Below are positions 13,424-27,200 of a DNA stretch of 64,000 nucleotides, one piece after another. The notes under the pieces were generated by a model, which ran no database searches, was not told where the DNA came from, and saw only the letters and a program-made list of their open reading frames with translations. Position 1 is the stretch's first letter. Each line of letters begins with the position of its first letter. A program made the position numbers and the translations under genes. Source of the DNA: Alligator mississippiensis (taxonomy: Eukaryota > Chordata > Crocodylia > Alligatoridae). The DNA is taken from positions 250,956,251-251,020,250 of the forward strand of contig NC_081826.1 of the NCBI RefSeq assembly GCF_030867095.1, written 5' to 3'.

Positions 13424-14786
13424 GGCAGACAAGGTTCTTTGGGTAAATCTGTATCTTTTATTAGACCAACTCAAATAAATTGGAAAAATTCTTCTTAGCA
13501 AGCTTTCGGATTTAAACACCCTTCATCAGGCTGAGGAAGTCTCTGCAGTTGGTGTGTGCTCTTTCTGGATGGAATAAACAATAAAGAAGCCAGAGGTGGG
13601 CTGGTACGCATGCGAGACTGGTAGTCAGCGAAGATGTAAATTGAGGAGTCAGTTGGTGAGAGAGGCGGTGGGGAGAAGGGAATTAAGGTAGCAGGTAAAA
13701 TAGTGGAGAAGTCCCGGGATTGCCACCTCACAAATCTCAAAAAGGCTTTCACTCAACAAGAATACTCTCCCAGAGAGACAGACCACACATTTCAAAGAGC
13801 CACCCAGTACCACGTGAAGAATAGCTGCAGTACAGAAGGAAAACCCCCACGAATCACACACCACTGGTTATAACATTACACCCCTCCCTTGAACCTATAC
13901 AGAAAATCCTCAAACAATTACAACCCATACTAGAAGGAGACCAAATTCTTAAAAAGATCTTCCCAGAGCCACCCATCCTAGCCTTCAAACAAGCACCAAA
14001 CCTCACTAACCTTATCACCAGAAGCAAACTTCCTACAGCCCAAAACACACCGAATGGATCCAGACCACGCCATAACAAGAAATGCAAAACTTGCCAACAT
14101 ATCTCCAGTACCCCCACAACTACTACACCCCACAGCATCAGCATTCCTGGATCTTACAGGTGCACTTCCAGAAAGGTAATATATTTAATCCAATGCACCA
14201 AATGCCCTGCTGGAAAATACGTAGGAGAGACTAAACAACAACTGTGCACCAGAATGAACGAACACATACCGGAAATCTATTAAGGACAAGAATACCCAAT
14301 TACCTGTGGGGGCACGTTTCTCACAAGAAAACCACTCTGTCTCCAATCTCAGTTCTAATCTGCAAAGGGAATTTATAAAACACCTTTCACAAACGAGCCT
14401 ATGAACTGTACTTCATCAACCTGGATACAAAGAATCATGGACTAAATATAGACATTGGATTTATGACACACTATAACCTGCCTGACATCTGACTCCCCAG
14501 GCACTATTTTACCTGCTACATTCATTATCATTCCCCTTTCCGCCCTCCCCCCCGGCCTGTCATGCATGCATACTAGCCTCTGGCTTTTTTACTGTTCATT
14601 CCGTCCAGGAAGAGCACACACTAACTATAGATGCTTCCTCAGCCTTAACAAAGGTATTTAAACCTGAAAGCTTGCTACAAAGAATTTTTCCAAAAATCTG
14701 AGTTGGTCTGATAAAAGATAGATTTACCCAAAGAACCTTGTCTGCCTATGTCCTTAGACCAACATGACTACAACCTATAACCCCAG
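13424..14786 (+). mobile_element. Penelope-like element copy A, inverted ends
   Basis: A Penelope-like retroelement (PLE) fragment. The middle (about 13700-14490) is a decayed relative of the GIY-YIG endonuclease frame seen intact at 37150-37863. The left ~280 bp (13424-13707) is an inverted copy of the right end (about 14500-14746), sharing AGAGCACACAC, AAAGCTTGCT, GAGTTGGTCT and ACCTTGTCTG. The right end runs about 36 bases further, to ACAACCTATAAC. Flanks AGCCCTCATGG (13415-13425) and AGCCCTAATGG (14787-14797) form a probable 11-bp target duplication with one mismatch, so the border is known to within a few bases. It lies just beyond the FAM151B stop codon. Confidence 0.85.
13490..13545 (-). 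ncRNA. hammerhead-ribozyme-like core in PLE end
   Basis: On the minus strand, within the left inverted end of copy A, CTGATGA (13523-13529) is followed by a GGGTG...ATCC hairpin and GAAA (13504-13507). This is the order of hammerhead core elements: CUGAUGA, stem II, GAAA. After GAAA, GC-TT-GC could form a minimal stem III, then UA at the expected cleavage position. Stem I is not convincing by eye. Hammerheads are an established feature of PLE terminal repeats. The equivalent sites in the other copies here are altered. Catalytic activity is unproven. Confidence 0.45.
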
Positions 14787-14797
14787 AGCCCTAATGG

Positions 14798-15058
14798 ACA
14801 CTGGCAGTGACACTGTTCTGGACTCCTGCACAGAGGGCACATGTCAGAGATCCACATGTACATAGGCTTGAAGAAAAAAATGGTAAGTATTATTCTTTAT
14901 GTTGCAAAGCCTTCTAATAAAATTTTAGCAGAAAGTTGCATGACACTTATAAATGTGCTCCATGTAAGCCTTCAATAGGACTGTATTGCCCTGGATAGAA
15001 ACCTTTGTGTTAAAGTACCTAATTCCTAGGTATCTTACAATCAATATTTTCTTTATAT
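14798..15058 (-). other. FAM151B: FAM151B 3' flank / 3' UTR start
   Basis: The sequence just downstream of the FAM151B stop codon on the minus strand. I see no canonical AATAAA in this orientation between the stop and the PLE at 14786, so the 3' UTR may use a variant signal or run into the PLE. This is inference; transcript data would settle it. Confidence 0.4.
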
Positions 15059-15212
15059 TTAGATTTCTATTCCTATGGCCTTCTTGAATTCAGAGTTTTG
15101 TGGTTCTAAAATATCATAATAAACCCTACTTTTATCAAAATTCTCTCTGATGTGGAGCAGATCTTCTGTGGAATACTGATCTTGCTTTCCTGTCCAAACA
15201 GTCAGGCTGTAC
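15059..15212 (-). CDS. FAM151B: FAM151B exon 6 (last coding)
   Basis: The acceptor is CAATTTAG before GTACAGCC. The 154 nt complete the Arg codon split with exon 5 and then code 50 residues, from YSLTVWTGK to FKKAIGIEI, ending in TAA. It contains LTVWTGK and YDILEPQN, matching the family C-terminus (human IWTGK, YDIFEPQN). The exon is too short and spliced to show as a long open frame. Confidence 0.93.
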
Positions 15213-18200
15213 CTAAATTGAAACACAGTTATTAAATTGGTACATCATCATTTTAACACAATACATTCAAGACATAAGCACCTTACTGATTAGCTTCTAA
15301 AAATAACTAAGGTCCCGGTATCTTAACTTTAGACATATAATTACTTACACATAAGTAAAAAAAGGTTACGCTTGTAAGATCAAGTAATCAGAAGCTGGGA
15401 AACATCAGAATGAAGGCTGAGTACATGTACTATGACAGTTTTTAATGATATTACTGCATACTAATTTTCTCACAGCTCCGTAGCTTCATTCCGTGCACAG
15501 AATGGATGGCACTTAAGGGTAGCTTTTCAATATATTTTTCCTCAATGTTCTTTCAGTGCTGATCATGTCACTTAAACCAAAGTTTTAATCATGTTGCTCA
15601 TTTTCTGTGCACCCAACCTGGGGTATATGAGGCTATATTGGCTGAGTGCTCAGAGCTGTAATTGAAGTAAATTGGAGCTATGTATGAACCCATAAATTGC
15701 TATGAAAGAACTAAAAACCTGAAAAAATTAAGCTCTAAATACCTCAAATTGGGCACTCAAAATTAGTGAACACTTGACAATTTTTAATTTGATGTCTTTG
15801 GGTCTCAGATTCCCCCTGTAAATGGTGGTATTGACACTATCTTATCTCAAAGGAGTGTTGAAAAGACAAATACATTAATGTTTGTAAACCAAGGGGATAT
15901 TATGGTAAGTGCTAAACAATAACCCCAAAAGATAAGGAAGTTGATAATTCTGTATTCAGCATAGGATTTAAATAAGAATGCAACAAATGGGGTTTAGACC
16001 ACACTGAATTAGAAGAATCCAAATAAACTTCCCATTCAATAAGCACCTTCTGTTTTGTGCACTGAATTAAAATTAAGAAAGAACGTCTTGTGGAAAACAG
16101 CAATACATGAAGATCACCAGTTAAAGACTGTATTATAATGTACACACAGGGCAGGTGGTTATATTAACATTACATGTACAACCTTCATTCCAGTATTTCT
16201 TAACATTTGAGTCTTTTACTTTGCAACCTTAATGTTCTTTAATGTAGTTTTCTTGTATATAATTTCTTAAGTTACATTTTTGAAGAGTGTACTGAAAACA
16301 CAGATTAAATTATGGACAACTTTAATGGATCTAGATCACCTGCAGGTTTAAAAACATTTAGATCCATAACACATACCTCTGCTTCTTAACCTAAGTGACA
16401 GTGGATGTCACAGCCACTTGTTGCCAGCAGGGAAATAAAGTTAACATGGTCTCATGGTTACTGACCCTTTTGCCCAGTGTTCACCAGATTGCATTTCTTT
16501 CTATGCCTCCAATTGTCTCACAGTGCCTGTTCCTTTCTATCCCAATCTGCCTTTGCTCTTATCCACAGGCCGTCCCTACCCTTCTCTATTCTACTCTCAA
16601 TCTCCAAGCCTGACCCTCTTCTCCTCTGTACCATCTTGCATTAAAGGTGCTCCTTCCACTCTGTGTTTGTGCCAATAGAGGGAGCACCAACAACACAGAA
16701 GAAACAGGTTCTTTGGGTTCACTTTTTGTGGCCAACACCACAACAGTTTCCAGATGCTGCAAAAAGTGATCAGTGGACAAACTCTACACCATGGGCAGCA
16801 AAATCCGGCCCACCAGGCTATTGTATCTGACCTGCAGGGCCCCTCCAAAAAACAATTATTACTGGCCCACAGCTGCTCCACTGGAGTGCTGGAACCTGCC
16901 TGGCCTGACTGCACACAGCTCCCACCTGTGGTGCTGGAAGCAGCCTGGTTTGGTTTGAAGGCATGCGCGAGTGGGCCAGGCAGGCTCCATGCCACCATGT
17001 GCAGGTCCTGGGACTCAGCCAGAGCCACATGCCACCAGAGGGCTCTGCCTGCCACGGGCCATAAGCAACCCGAGGGCCTGTCACCTGCTGCTGTCGCTGG
17101 CAGTGGGGGCTGTGGCACTGTCGCAGAGCACTGAGGTGCCCTGCTCCTAGAGAGGGGAAACTACCGGGGAAAAGAGCAGGGAATAAGAGCCCACCTGTGG
17201 GTTGCCAGGGCAACTGGAGGCAACAAATGACCCACACCTGACAGCAGTCAGCTGCCTGTAGGAGGCAGAGCCTGGCTCTTATAAAGTCCAGGGCTGAGGC
17301 CAGGCTAGCAGTTCCCTGCCAGCAGCCAGAGAGGCAGGAGCTTCTTTAGTCATGATACGAGAAGCAGTGAGAACCGCAGGTACTGCCTAAGCCAGATAAC
17401 ATAAGGCAGCTCTAAGATGTTGGAGCAATGTGGTTACAGCCAGGTGGCTTATAGTTATGTTGTAGCCTAGGGGCTTGTGTTTTGTTTTGTTATTACACTG
17501 GTGGTTTGGGTGAGGCTATAAGGGGTTGGAGGAGGCCTCATTGGGGACTCACAACGGAGTGTGAGGACCCCAGCGCCAGAGCGGGTGCAGTATCCTCATA
17601 AAGGGACCCACAGTGGTGTGGGGGCCCCGGCACCAGTGAGGGCGCAGCTTACCAGGTGCTTAGACCCCAGCCCCAGAAAGCGGGCATTTGAGAAGCCCCA
17701 GTGCAGGTATAGCAAGCCCCAGGTGGAGCCTTATTGGGAAGACCAGTGCAGGCGTGGCGAGCCCCAGAAAGGGGGTGACATTATTAGAAAAGCCCAAGTT
17801 GGGCACGGCGAGCCCCGGAGAGGGGAACGCCTTATTGAGAAGCCCAGTGCGGATGTGACGAGCCCCAGGAAGGGGGCAACTTGGAGAAGCCCAGGTGTGG
17901 GCGCGGAGAGCCCCAGGAAGGGGACAATATTTGAGAAGCCCAAGTGTGGGCACGACGAGCCCCAGAGAGAGCGGGCACTATTGAGAAGGCCCCGAGAGAG
18001 GGCAACAGTGCAGAGAAGGCCCCGAGAGAAGGCGAGGAGAGCCCCAGGAGGGGGCGGCAGTGTACATGAAAAGAGAGAGATAGAGACAGACCAAAGTCAA
18101 ATCCATCTGCGAGGCTTGGGGTGTGGTATCGGGGGTGGTTGGAGCCACGCATAGCCCATAAGGCTAGGGTGCCCAAAGCACCCATTTGCAGGAGAAGACC

Positions 18201-21200
18201 CACAAGGAGTCTGGGAAAACCACGGGGTCTGAGTCAACATAGAGACGTGTCTGAGAGGGCATAAGGCAGCCTCCCAACCTTATCTAACAGCAAAGACGTG
18301 GCGGGCGAGAAACAGAGGGTGCCCTTGGGCCAACTTGACACGGAGAGGGGGCCTTAAGGAGATCACGGCCCTCCTATAGGACCACGCCGTGACAGGCACC
18401 ATTGAGGGTGGGCATGTAGCAGGGAAGGTGTGTGTAGGTGGGGCATTTGGGGGATGTGAAGGATGGGTCTGTACCCCCCCAAATCCCCCACACACACCCC
18501 CAACCACACCCCACAATCCCCCACACACAATATACAAGAATAAGACTTTATTTTAAGATATTATGCAATCACCTCTATATACACTATGCAAACACATGTA
18601 AATAAGAACAAAGATACTTTTTGAAATAAAATTAAAATATGTTATATTAGATGTTTGATTTTTCATTTATGATTTGTTTTTTTTCTGGTTCCAAGATGGC
18701 AACCCCCCTGTCTAAAAGGAGTACTTCTGGCAGCAAGGGGAGGGACCTCTGGTGGCAAAGATCAGGGGTTAGGGCTGGGGCAGGCAAAATACAGTCCATG
18801 GGCCGGATCCAGCCTGCTAAGCTATTCTATCTAGCCTGTGGAGCCCCTCCGAAAAACGATTACTGGCCTGTGGCTGTTCCTCTGTAAGCTGGCAGGAAGC
18901 ACAGGCTTTCAGAGATTATGCACCATCCAACTGGGTGGGCTTTGTGCTTCTGCGGGGCTCCTTGCACTCCATCTGGGAGCCTTATGTGGAAGCACTGAGC
19001 ACGATGGCATGTGACTGGACAGCTGGTGAGTGGGGAAGGGAGCTCCTGCCTGCTGGGTGGGTGATGGGGATGGGGGTGCCCCCCCCTGCCCTAGCACACA
19101 GCCCCTGTCACTGGCAACAGCAGCAGCTGCAGGCAGCAGACCCTTGGGGTGCTCCTGGCCCATTGCAGACAGAGCCCCTCGGCAGTGCATGGCTCCAGCT
19201 GAATCCCAGGAGCAGCACATGGCAGCACAGAGCCCACTCAGCTCTGTGCCTCCATGTGGGGCTTTAAGCACACTGTCAGGGAGCCACATGTGGAGGCCTG
19301 GAGTCCACCTGGGCTGATGGCGTGCAACATCCTGTGGCTCCTAGTCTGGGTGTCATCAGGCTGGTCAAGATCTGTGCCTCCATGTGAAGCTCCCCACTGG
19401 AGTGCTGGAAGCCCCACGTGGAGGCATAGAGCCAACCCCGCTCACCCAATTTAAGTTCCTACTTTATAACCAATGCTTCTTAATGAAAGAGCTGTAAACA
19501 ATTTTATTGTGGATAAAACAACATATTTTCCCTAACCTTGGTCTTGGAAATGACTGAATTCAGTTGCTGAAGGTTAAAAAAAATTAGTCTGAGGCATTCA
19601 GCAAAAAAGCTTGAGAACAAAAGGTTAAAATTTGGAAAAGTAATAATAAAGAAAAAAACAAAGGTTAATAATGGAAAATGTTAGGCAATCTTTAACTATT
19701 GATGAAATTACCAAGACAACCTTATTTTTTATTTATATATAGTATATATGACCAGATGTATAATGATTTCAGAGCTATATGAGTAACTCAATTCCATATC
19801 TATCTTGACCCCGTCACCTGCACTGTTTTCACTAATTTAATATGCTTCAGAATTTTTTATAACTTTATTATGGCATTCTAATATTATTATAACATTTTAA
19901 AATTCTGAAATATTCCAATGTTAAAAACTTAAAACAACCAACCCACCATAGAAATGTAGTTTCTTCTACACAGAAAATTCTTCTCTCTACCTTTATGTTC
20001 CTCCCACTCCCAAATCATGTTAGCTTAGGTGCCCATGATGGTCAATATTGTGTGATAGATCAGTAACAAGCTTATGGCCTGGTATCCTGTGACATTGTAG
20101 AGCTAGAAAAAGGAGTTTCACAACTTTGAAAAAAAATATTCACAGCTTCTTAACAGAACTGGGAATTTAAATCTAACCCTGAAATATACAAAAGTAACAG
20201 AATTTAACTCTGGAAAGCTATTCGGATGATTTTTAGAAGTGCTTTTAAATATTTAATTATAATTTATTTTTTCTCTTATCTTAGTTACCTGTCTGTCAAA
20301 TGGGAATAATAACATTTAATTTTCCACCATTTGTCTTATCTAATTATTATAAGCACTTCACAGTGGGCTTATCTATATGTTTCCACAGAGAGGGGACCTC
20401 ACCATGTTTGGAGTTTCAGTAATAAATATAATAAACAAAGTATAATGTGTATATAAGAACATGCACAGATATACCAAAGATTAAATGAAAAAGGTGACTG
20501 AAAACCTTATTTTTCTGTTTTATCAGTCATCCATTGCTTTTATGTTATTACGGGCTTCTGGAACCAATATGTAACAATTAAAATGTTATCATATGAAATA
20601 AATAATAGTGTAGTATCTAAAAAATATCTGCATTTTACTCAAATATAAATTTTAAAACTTACCTCTCTGATTGTTGCAATAGCCAAAGCAACTCAGACTT
20701 TGACTGCCATACTAATGCTGCTCTTACTGGGAATGTTATAGGTTGAGTAAGTGCATTGCATATTTCAGCCATCTCTTTCACCATTGCCCAGCTGTAGCCT
20801 ACAACAAAGATTGTTTGGTGACACATTAATTAACTCTCTAGAACATAAGTGCTGTCAGAATACATGCAGTATTACTTACAGAACAGGTAGATATAAAGGC
20901 AATGTATTGCTGAACACTGTCAATAAGTGTAGGTTTTGTAAAATCTGGTATTTCTAAAAAATGAAATTGATCAAAATATGACTACAAAAAAAATTCACTA
21001 TCCAAATTGGGAATAATGCCAAAGTAAATATCTGCATAAATTATAAAAAAATTAACTCATATTTTGAAATTCCTTATTTCAATTCCCTAAAGTGTTGTTT
21101 TAATATTGCTAGTGCATAGTTTTATAACTATATAAAGGCTGAATCCTGACCCAAATGAAGTGAATGGGAGTTTTGTCCCATTGTTCTGTTACAGAAGCAT

Positions 21201-24200
21201 GATTTTATCTTGATGCTGGTCCTTTGGAAATAAGAATATTTGAACCATAAGAAAAAAGTTTTTACTAAAAGCACTTTAGAAACAATAAAAGAAACAACTA
21301 ACATTGTTTAAGTTATAGGAAAAAGGCAGGCAGGTAAAATGTTTTACTTGAAAAAGTACCGGGTATGTTAGAAATGAGCAATTTAACACACTTTAAAATT
21401 GCTTGCTTTCACCATTGTTTTGAAAGCTTCAGAACTAGTAAAAGTAGTTTTTAGTTGTTCTCCCATTTCTACATTCTATTGGGAATCTTAACTTCAATCA
21501 CCACAGTAATATTTTTCTGTGTAGTTAATTACTCACAGTTTGACAAATGAATAGGCTAAAAAGTATAACTTGAGTTTAAAAAAATCAAATACAAAAGCTA
21601 ATATAGATTTTGGGTGCTGGAAAAGGGAAGATGCCAGATAGTACTAGCAACTTGCACAGATACTAAAGGTGCTATAGGCCACATGACCTGTTTTTATTAC
21701 CAGGACTGAATAGGAGAAGGGGATGTTGGCTGATCTCCCTGATGGTTCATACTAATTTCTACTGTGTAGCCAAATGCTTGCTTTTTATAAATTAACAAGT
21801 CCCTGAACTAGCTCTGTGCATGCTAACTTCAGAAATGGAAGCAGTAAATGTGTGCTAGTACAGTGATGCACTGTATGAATATACTGCTGCCGATACCAGT
21901 TACAGAACTAATGCATATAGAATTAATTAGCTCAGGTATCGCTACTTAGCACTTCATTGGTTTTTGTATAGCCAGATCCTTTGCTCCATACATGAAGCGT
22001 GTCCTCTGCAGCATGTCTTTTTTCCTCACTATTACTTCAGAGACCTACCCAAAATTTACCCCCTACTCCCCTGGCAAACAAAATGTCTGTATCTGCACCT
22101 GCCTTTTGCAGCAAACAACCAATGAATATTATCATAGACTCATCAACTGACAATTTCAAGGAAACGAGAACATTGTCTACACACAATTTTTTTCATTTTT
22201 TTTTTTTTTTTAAGAATTAAATAACAACTTGGTACGGTAGTCCTGATAATCCTCTTCCAGTGAGGATGATCTCTAACTGGCTTTGGGTAGATTGTGTTGC
22301 AGTCACGTTTGACTGCTCCACAGGCCCAAAACTAGTTGGCAGTTGTCCTCCAGCATCCCAGGAGGCACTGCTCCCAGCCACACTATCTTCCCCCACAGTG
22401 ACGGCAGGGGCAGTGGGGAAACACCTAAAGGTAAGACTCTCCCCTCCTTCCCAGCTCCTAGGCTTCCCCAGCCCTGATCCCAGGCCTCTTCCACTGCCTC
22501 TTGGGACTCTCCCCTTCCTCCCCATGCCATTGGGGCTCCCTCTCTGCCCACCTCCTGCCCCTGGGACTCCCTTCCTACCATTCAGGACTCTCTCCAGTAG
22601 GTGGTGGGCTCTATGCAGGCCAGTGCAGGGAGGGGAGAGGCAGTACTCCACCCTGGACTGGCCTGCATCAGGCCTGCCACGCCCTTTCATCAGGCCCACC
22701 ACACCACCCCCTACCATGCATGAGGCCTGACCCCCCCACAACACTCCAGATCCCCACTCACCAGTCCCCGCAGCAGCTCCCAGCATTGTCTGGGAAAGCA
22801 AGCAGGGGAAAGGATCCTGCCTGCTACTGCTGCTGTCTTGGCTGGGCTCAGCCCAGAGATCAGCTGCAGCTTGGCAGTGGCGGTAATGACAGCAGTGGCT
22901 GAGTTCTCCTTCCCAGTTCCCATTCCTTGTTTGCTCCTTCAGGACAGTGCTGAGAGCTGCAGATAAGCTGGGTGAGGCAGGGATGAACTGCAAGAGATGG
23001 GGGGAGTCCTGAGCATTAGAAAGGGAGCCCTGAGGGTGGGAGGGTGCAGCAGTGGGTGCAATCCAGGCCATCAGGGAGAGGCAGTAGGCTCAATCTGGGT
23101 GGCAGGGGGCAGTGGGGACCCAGATTGCAGGCAGGCATGGGCTGGCAGGTCCAATGTGATCCTGCCAGCCGCCAGCTGCCCACAAACTGGACCACCTAAC
23201 CTGCCAGAGAACAGGCAAGTTGGGCAGGCACAGAGCCAACTTGACTCCTAGCCATACCCCTCTAAGGGTAGGTCAGAGCACCTGAACCTTAACATGTGAC
23301 TGCTCAAACCATTTCCTAATTAACAGCAATTAAAATTGGTGTGTGCTAAGTGGAATGTGTAACAAGGGCCTAAAACAGATTACTGAAATTGCTATTTGTT
23401 TGTTCTTTGAAGAAATAAGAGGAAAATGGATCTCTACATTCATGGGGAAATGTGAAATACTGGACTACTGAAATAAAAACAATCTGGCTTCTCTTTAACG
23501 ATTTGAAGCCTGCCCTATAGTCCTTAGGTGTATCTCCATAACTTACACAAAGAATAAAGGCCAAAAATCAAATAGAATTCCCCTGTTCTGTTTTACTGTC
23601 CACTACTTCTTTTGATCTTTTTTGTATCATCATATACCATATTCTTTTTAATTTTATGTAAGCTGGTAGAGTGGATAATCTTATTGTCAGCTTTTAGCAC
23701 AAAACATAAATTATATAAATGTTATTTTATCATATATAATTGTATTGTTCATTTTATTGTATTATTTTAGTGCAAGTTGCAAATAAAGTACTACTGCTAG
23801 ACTAATAAATTCAGTAATAATAATACCTTTATTTATAGTCGTTACAGTTGTAAAAAACCTGACACTGATGCACAGAATGTTCTTTCCATAAAGATTACTG
23901 AGGTAAATTTGGGGGGATATTTAACCTTGAAAAATGTAAATGATTATCTTCCATCTTTACCTTCCTTGCATCTTTGAAGCTGGCACCCAGTTGTCCACCC
24001 CAGTGATAAGGTTACATCTGGGAAAAATGATGTTACAATGTCTAAAAAAAATTTTGCATCCACTACTGCATTACTTCCATTGGGTCCAGGTAGAATATCT
24101 GCATTAATCCAAACAGGGCGTTTCAGGTGCAACTTTATACTTTCAAGAAGCTCCACAGAGGGCTGGACAGCTGGTAGACTGTAAAGAAAGCACACTATCA

Positions 24201-27200
24201 GTAAGAAAAATTCCTAAAAATCTAGCTCCAGGCTTCCAGCCCACAGCTAGATTCCCCTTCCCCCTAGAACCAACAGTGAACTTCTGTTTGTAACTCAGAA
24301 TGCTTTGCAGAAAATGTTCCAAGTTACAGCTGGGAGTTGCACTTCTGTCTGCACCCACTATCATAGTTTCATAGTAGCTAGGGTCAGGAGGCACCTGAAC
24401 AGATCATCTAGCCTGACCCCCTGCCACACGCAGGAATGATTGCTGGGTTCACAAGACCCCAGAGAGGTGATCATCCAACCTCCTCTTGAATTTGCCCAAG
24501 GTAGGGGCGAGGACCACTTCCCTGGGAAGTTGGTTCCAGATTTTGGCCACCCTAACTGTAAAATATTGCCTTCTGATCTCTAACCTAAACCTATTCTCTA
24601 TCAGCTTATTACCATTGTTCCTTGTCACCCCAGCTGGTGCTGGGGAGAAAAGGGCTCTACCTATTTGCTGTTGATCTCCCCTGATGAGTTTGTAGGCAGC
24701 CACCAGCTCCACCCTCAGCCTCCTCTGGCTGAGGCTAAACAGGTTCAGGTCCCTCAGTCTCTCCTCATATGGCCTGTCCTGCTGCCCTCTCACCAAGCAG
24801 GCCCTCCTCTGAACCCTCTCCAGGCTGGCCACATCCTTTTTGAAGTGCGGCGCCCAGTACTGGACTCAGTACTCCAACTGTGGTCTGACCAAAGTCGTAT
24901 AGAGGGGGAGTATCACCTCTCTGGACCGGCATGAGATGCACCTTTGGATGCATGACAAGGTATGGCTGACCTTTCTGGCTGTGGTCTGGCATTGGCAGCT
25001 TATGTTCATCTTGGAGTCAATAATGACTCCAAGATCCCGTTCCGCCTCTGTGCTTTCAAGAGGGGAACTCCCCAGCCTGTATGTATGCTGTGGATTCCGT
25101 CTCCCAAGGTGCAGCACCCTGCATTTGTCTACATTGAACCCCATCCTATTCTTGTCTGTCTAAATCTATTTGCAGCCTCTCTCTCCCTTCAAGTGTGTCC
25201 TCCTCGCCCCACATCCTAGTGTCATCAGCAAACTTGGACAGCATGTTTTCCACCCCCTCGTCCAAGTTGCTGATGAAGATGTTAAACAGTACGGGCCCGA
25301 GGACCAAGCCCTGGGGTACCCCACTGATCACATCTTGCCATGTTGAGTACAACCAGTCCACCACTACTCTCTGGGTATGCCCCATCAGCCAGTTTTTTAC
25401 CCATCCGACTGTGTAGGCATCAATGCCACAGTTGCTTAATTTACTGACGAGGGTGGGGTGAGAGAGAGTGTCAAAGGCCTTCTTAAAGTCTAGAAAGACT
25501 ATGTCCACGGCGACACCATCATCCAAAGATTTAGTTACTTGGTCATAAAAGGTAATCAGGTTGGTCTGACAGGACCTGCCTTTGATGAACCCATGCTGAT
25601 TGCCCCTGAGCATGATCTCCCCTGCTGGCCCCCCACAGATATGCTCCTTGATGATTCTCTCCAAGATCTTCTCGAGCACCGAGGTGAGGCTTACAGGCCT
25701 ATAGTTACTTGGGTCCTCCTTCCTCCCTTTCTTGAAAATTGGGACCACATTAGCCAGTTTCCAATCCCCTGGCACCTGGCCAGATGACCACGAATGCTCA
25801 TACAGCCGGGCCAAGGGCTCCACGATGACCCCTGCCAGCTCCCTCAACACCGTTGGGTGGAGGGCATCTGGACCTGCAGATTTAAAAATGTCTAGCCCCT
25901 CCAGAAGATCCCTAACTACATCTGCACTGACTGAAGGCCTGACAGAGCTATCCCCAAGATTGTCCCTACCTCTGGTAGGTGGGATATCCCGGTCCCTGTT
26001 CAAGAAAACAGAGGCAAAGAAACTGTTAAAAATATCAGCTTTCTTGTCTGGCGTAGCCACAAGATTACCGTTTGCATCTTGCAGGGCCCCTACATTGCCT
26101 GGTGCCCTTTTTGCTCCCAATGTACTTGAAAAAGGACTTTTTGTTGTCCTTAATCCTGGACACTAGCCTGAGTTCCACTCTACCCTGGCCTTCCTAATAG
26201 CCCTCCTACACTCCCGGGCCGAGGAGGAGTACTCCTCCTTGGTGATAGCGCCTCCCTTCACTGGTTGTACGCCCCCCTTTTAGTCCTCAGGCATTCCTGA
26301 ATGCCCTTGCTAAGCCAAGGGGTTTCTGAGCACTCTTACTTCCCTTGCTTCTCTCAGAGACTGTTATCCTTTGGGCCTGGAGGATCTCTCCCTTAAGGTA
26401 CGACCATCCCTTGTGGACTCCCATCTCCTCTACCTTCTGGGCCCTCAGTGCCTCCCCCACTAGTCTCCTAAGCTCATTGAAGTAGGCCCTTCTGAAGTCA
26501 AGGGCTTTCGCCTTGGTGTAAGCCCTTGACGCCCTGCGTTGGATAGTGAAATTCAGCAGGTGATGATCACTGTTGCCCAGGTGGTCAAGGACCTGCAGTC
26601 CCCTCACCAGAGCAACATGAGCACAGCAGCTATTTCTGCTGTGTCGTTCATTGGAGAAACAGCTATAGTCTTCTAAGACATCTTTTCAGCTTCTTTCATA
26701 AGCATGTATATCACTTTCAGAGTAATACAATTTTATTGTCCCGGTGTCTTGGAGGAATAAACAACTTTTCTCTTAGGACAAAATTCCATTCAACGTTCCT
26801 TTAGATAATTTGCATATTGCAATCACGACCCTTGGTTTCTTCACAGGATTAAAGACAATTCCTGAAACTTCATTGAAATTTAACTACTTCTGAAAATTAA
26901 TTTTTTCAGAAAATATTGTTGAAAGTGGCAAAGATTCCATTAAGCATTTTCAGATGCTAAGTCAGGGTTGGCAACGTTTTTAGTCGGAGTGCCAAAAACC
27001 CCACAATGTCTACCTTGTAAGGTGCCATAATGTCAGAAAAACAAAATTGGGGTAGAGGGGGTACGTGGCAGGACACAGTACATATTAATATAGTTAATAA
27101 TCATAAATATTGGGAGGGGGTTACAGTAAATACCAAGTTTTCTAAAAATTCTAAACCTGATGACAATAAATAAAACTACTACCTTTGTTTTTGTGTATTC

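Noticed and set aside
17714-18060. CRISPR-like tandem repeat
   Set aside because: The units are contiguous imperfect minisatellite repeats without unique spacers, in a vertebrate LTR.
17561-18154. 197-residue plus-strand frame with repeated SPRKG/EKP-like peptide
   Set aside because: It runs through an LTR minisatellite whose units (48-51 bp) are mostly not multiples of three. There is no homology or splice context, and similar frames exist on the opposite strand.
22217-23071. 284-residue minus-strand frame in intron 4
   Set aside because: It overlaps equally long frames on the other strand, is biased to Gly/Pro/Ser and matches no known family. It is probably a GC-content artefact.
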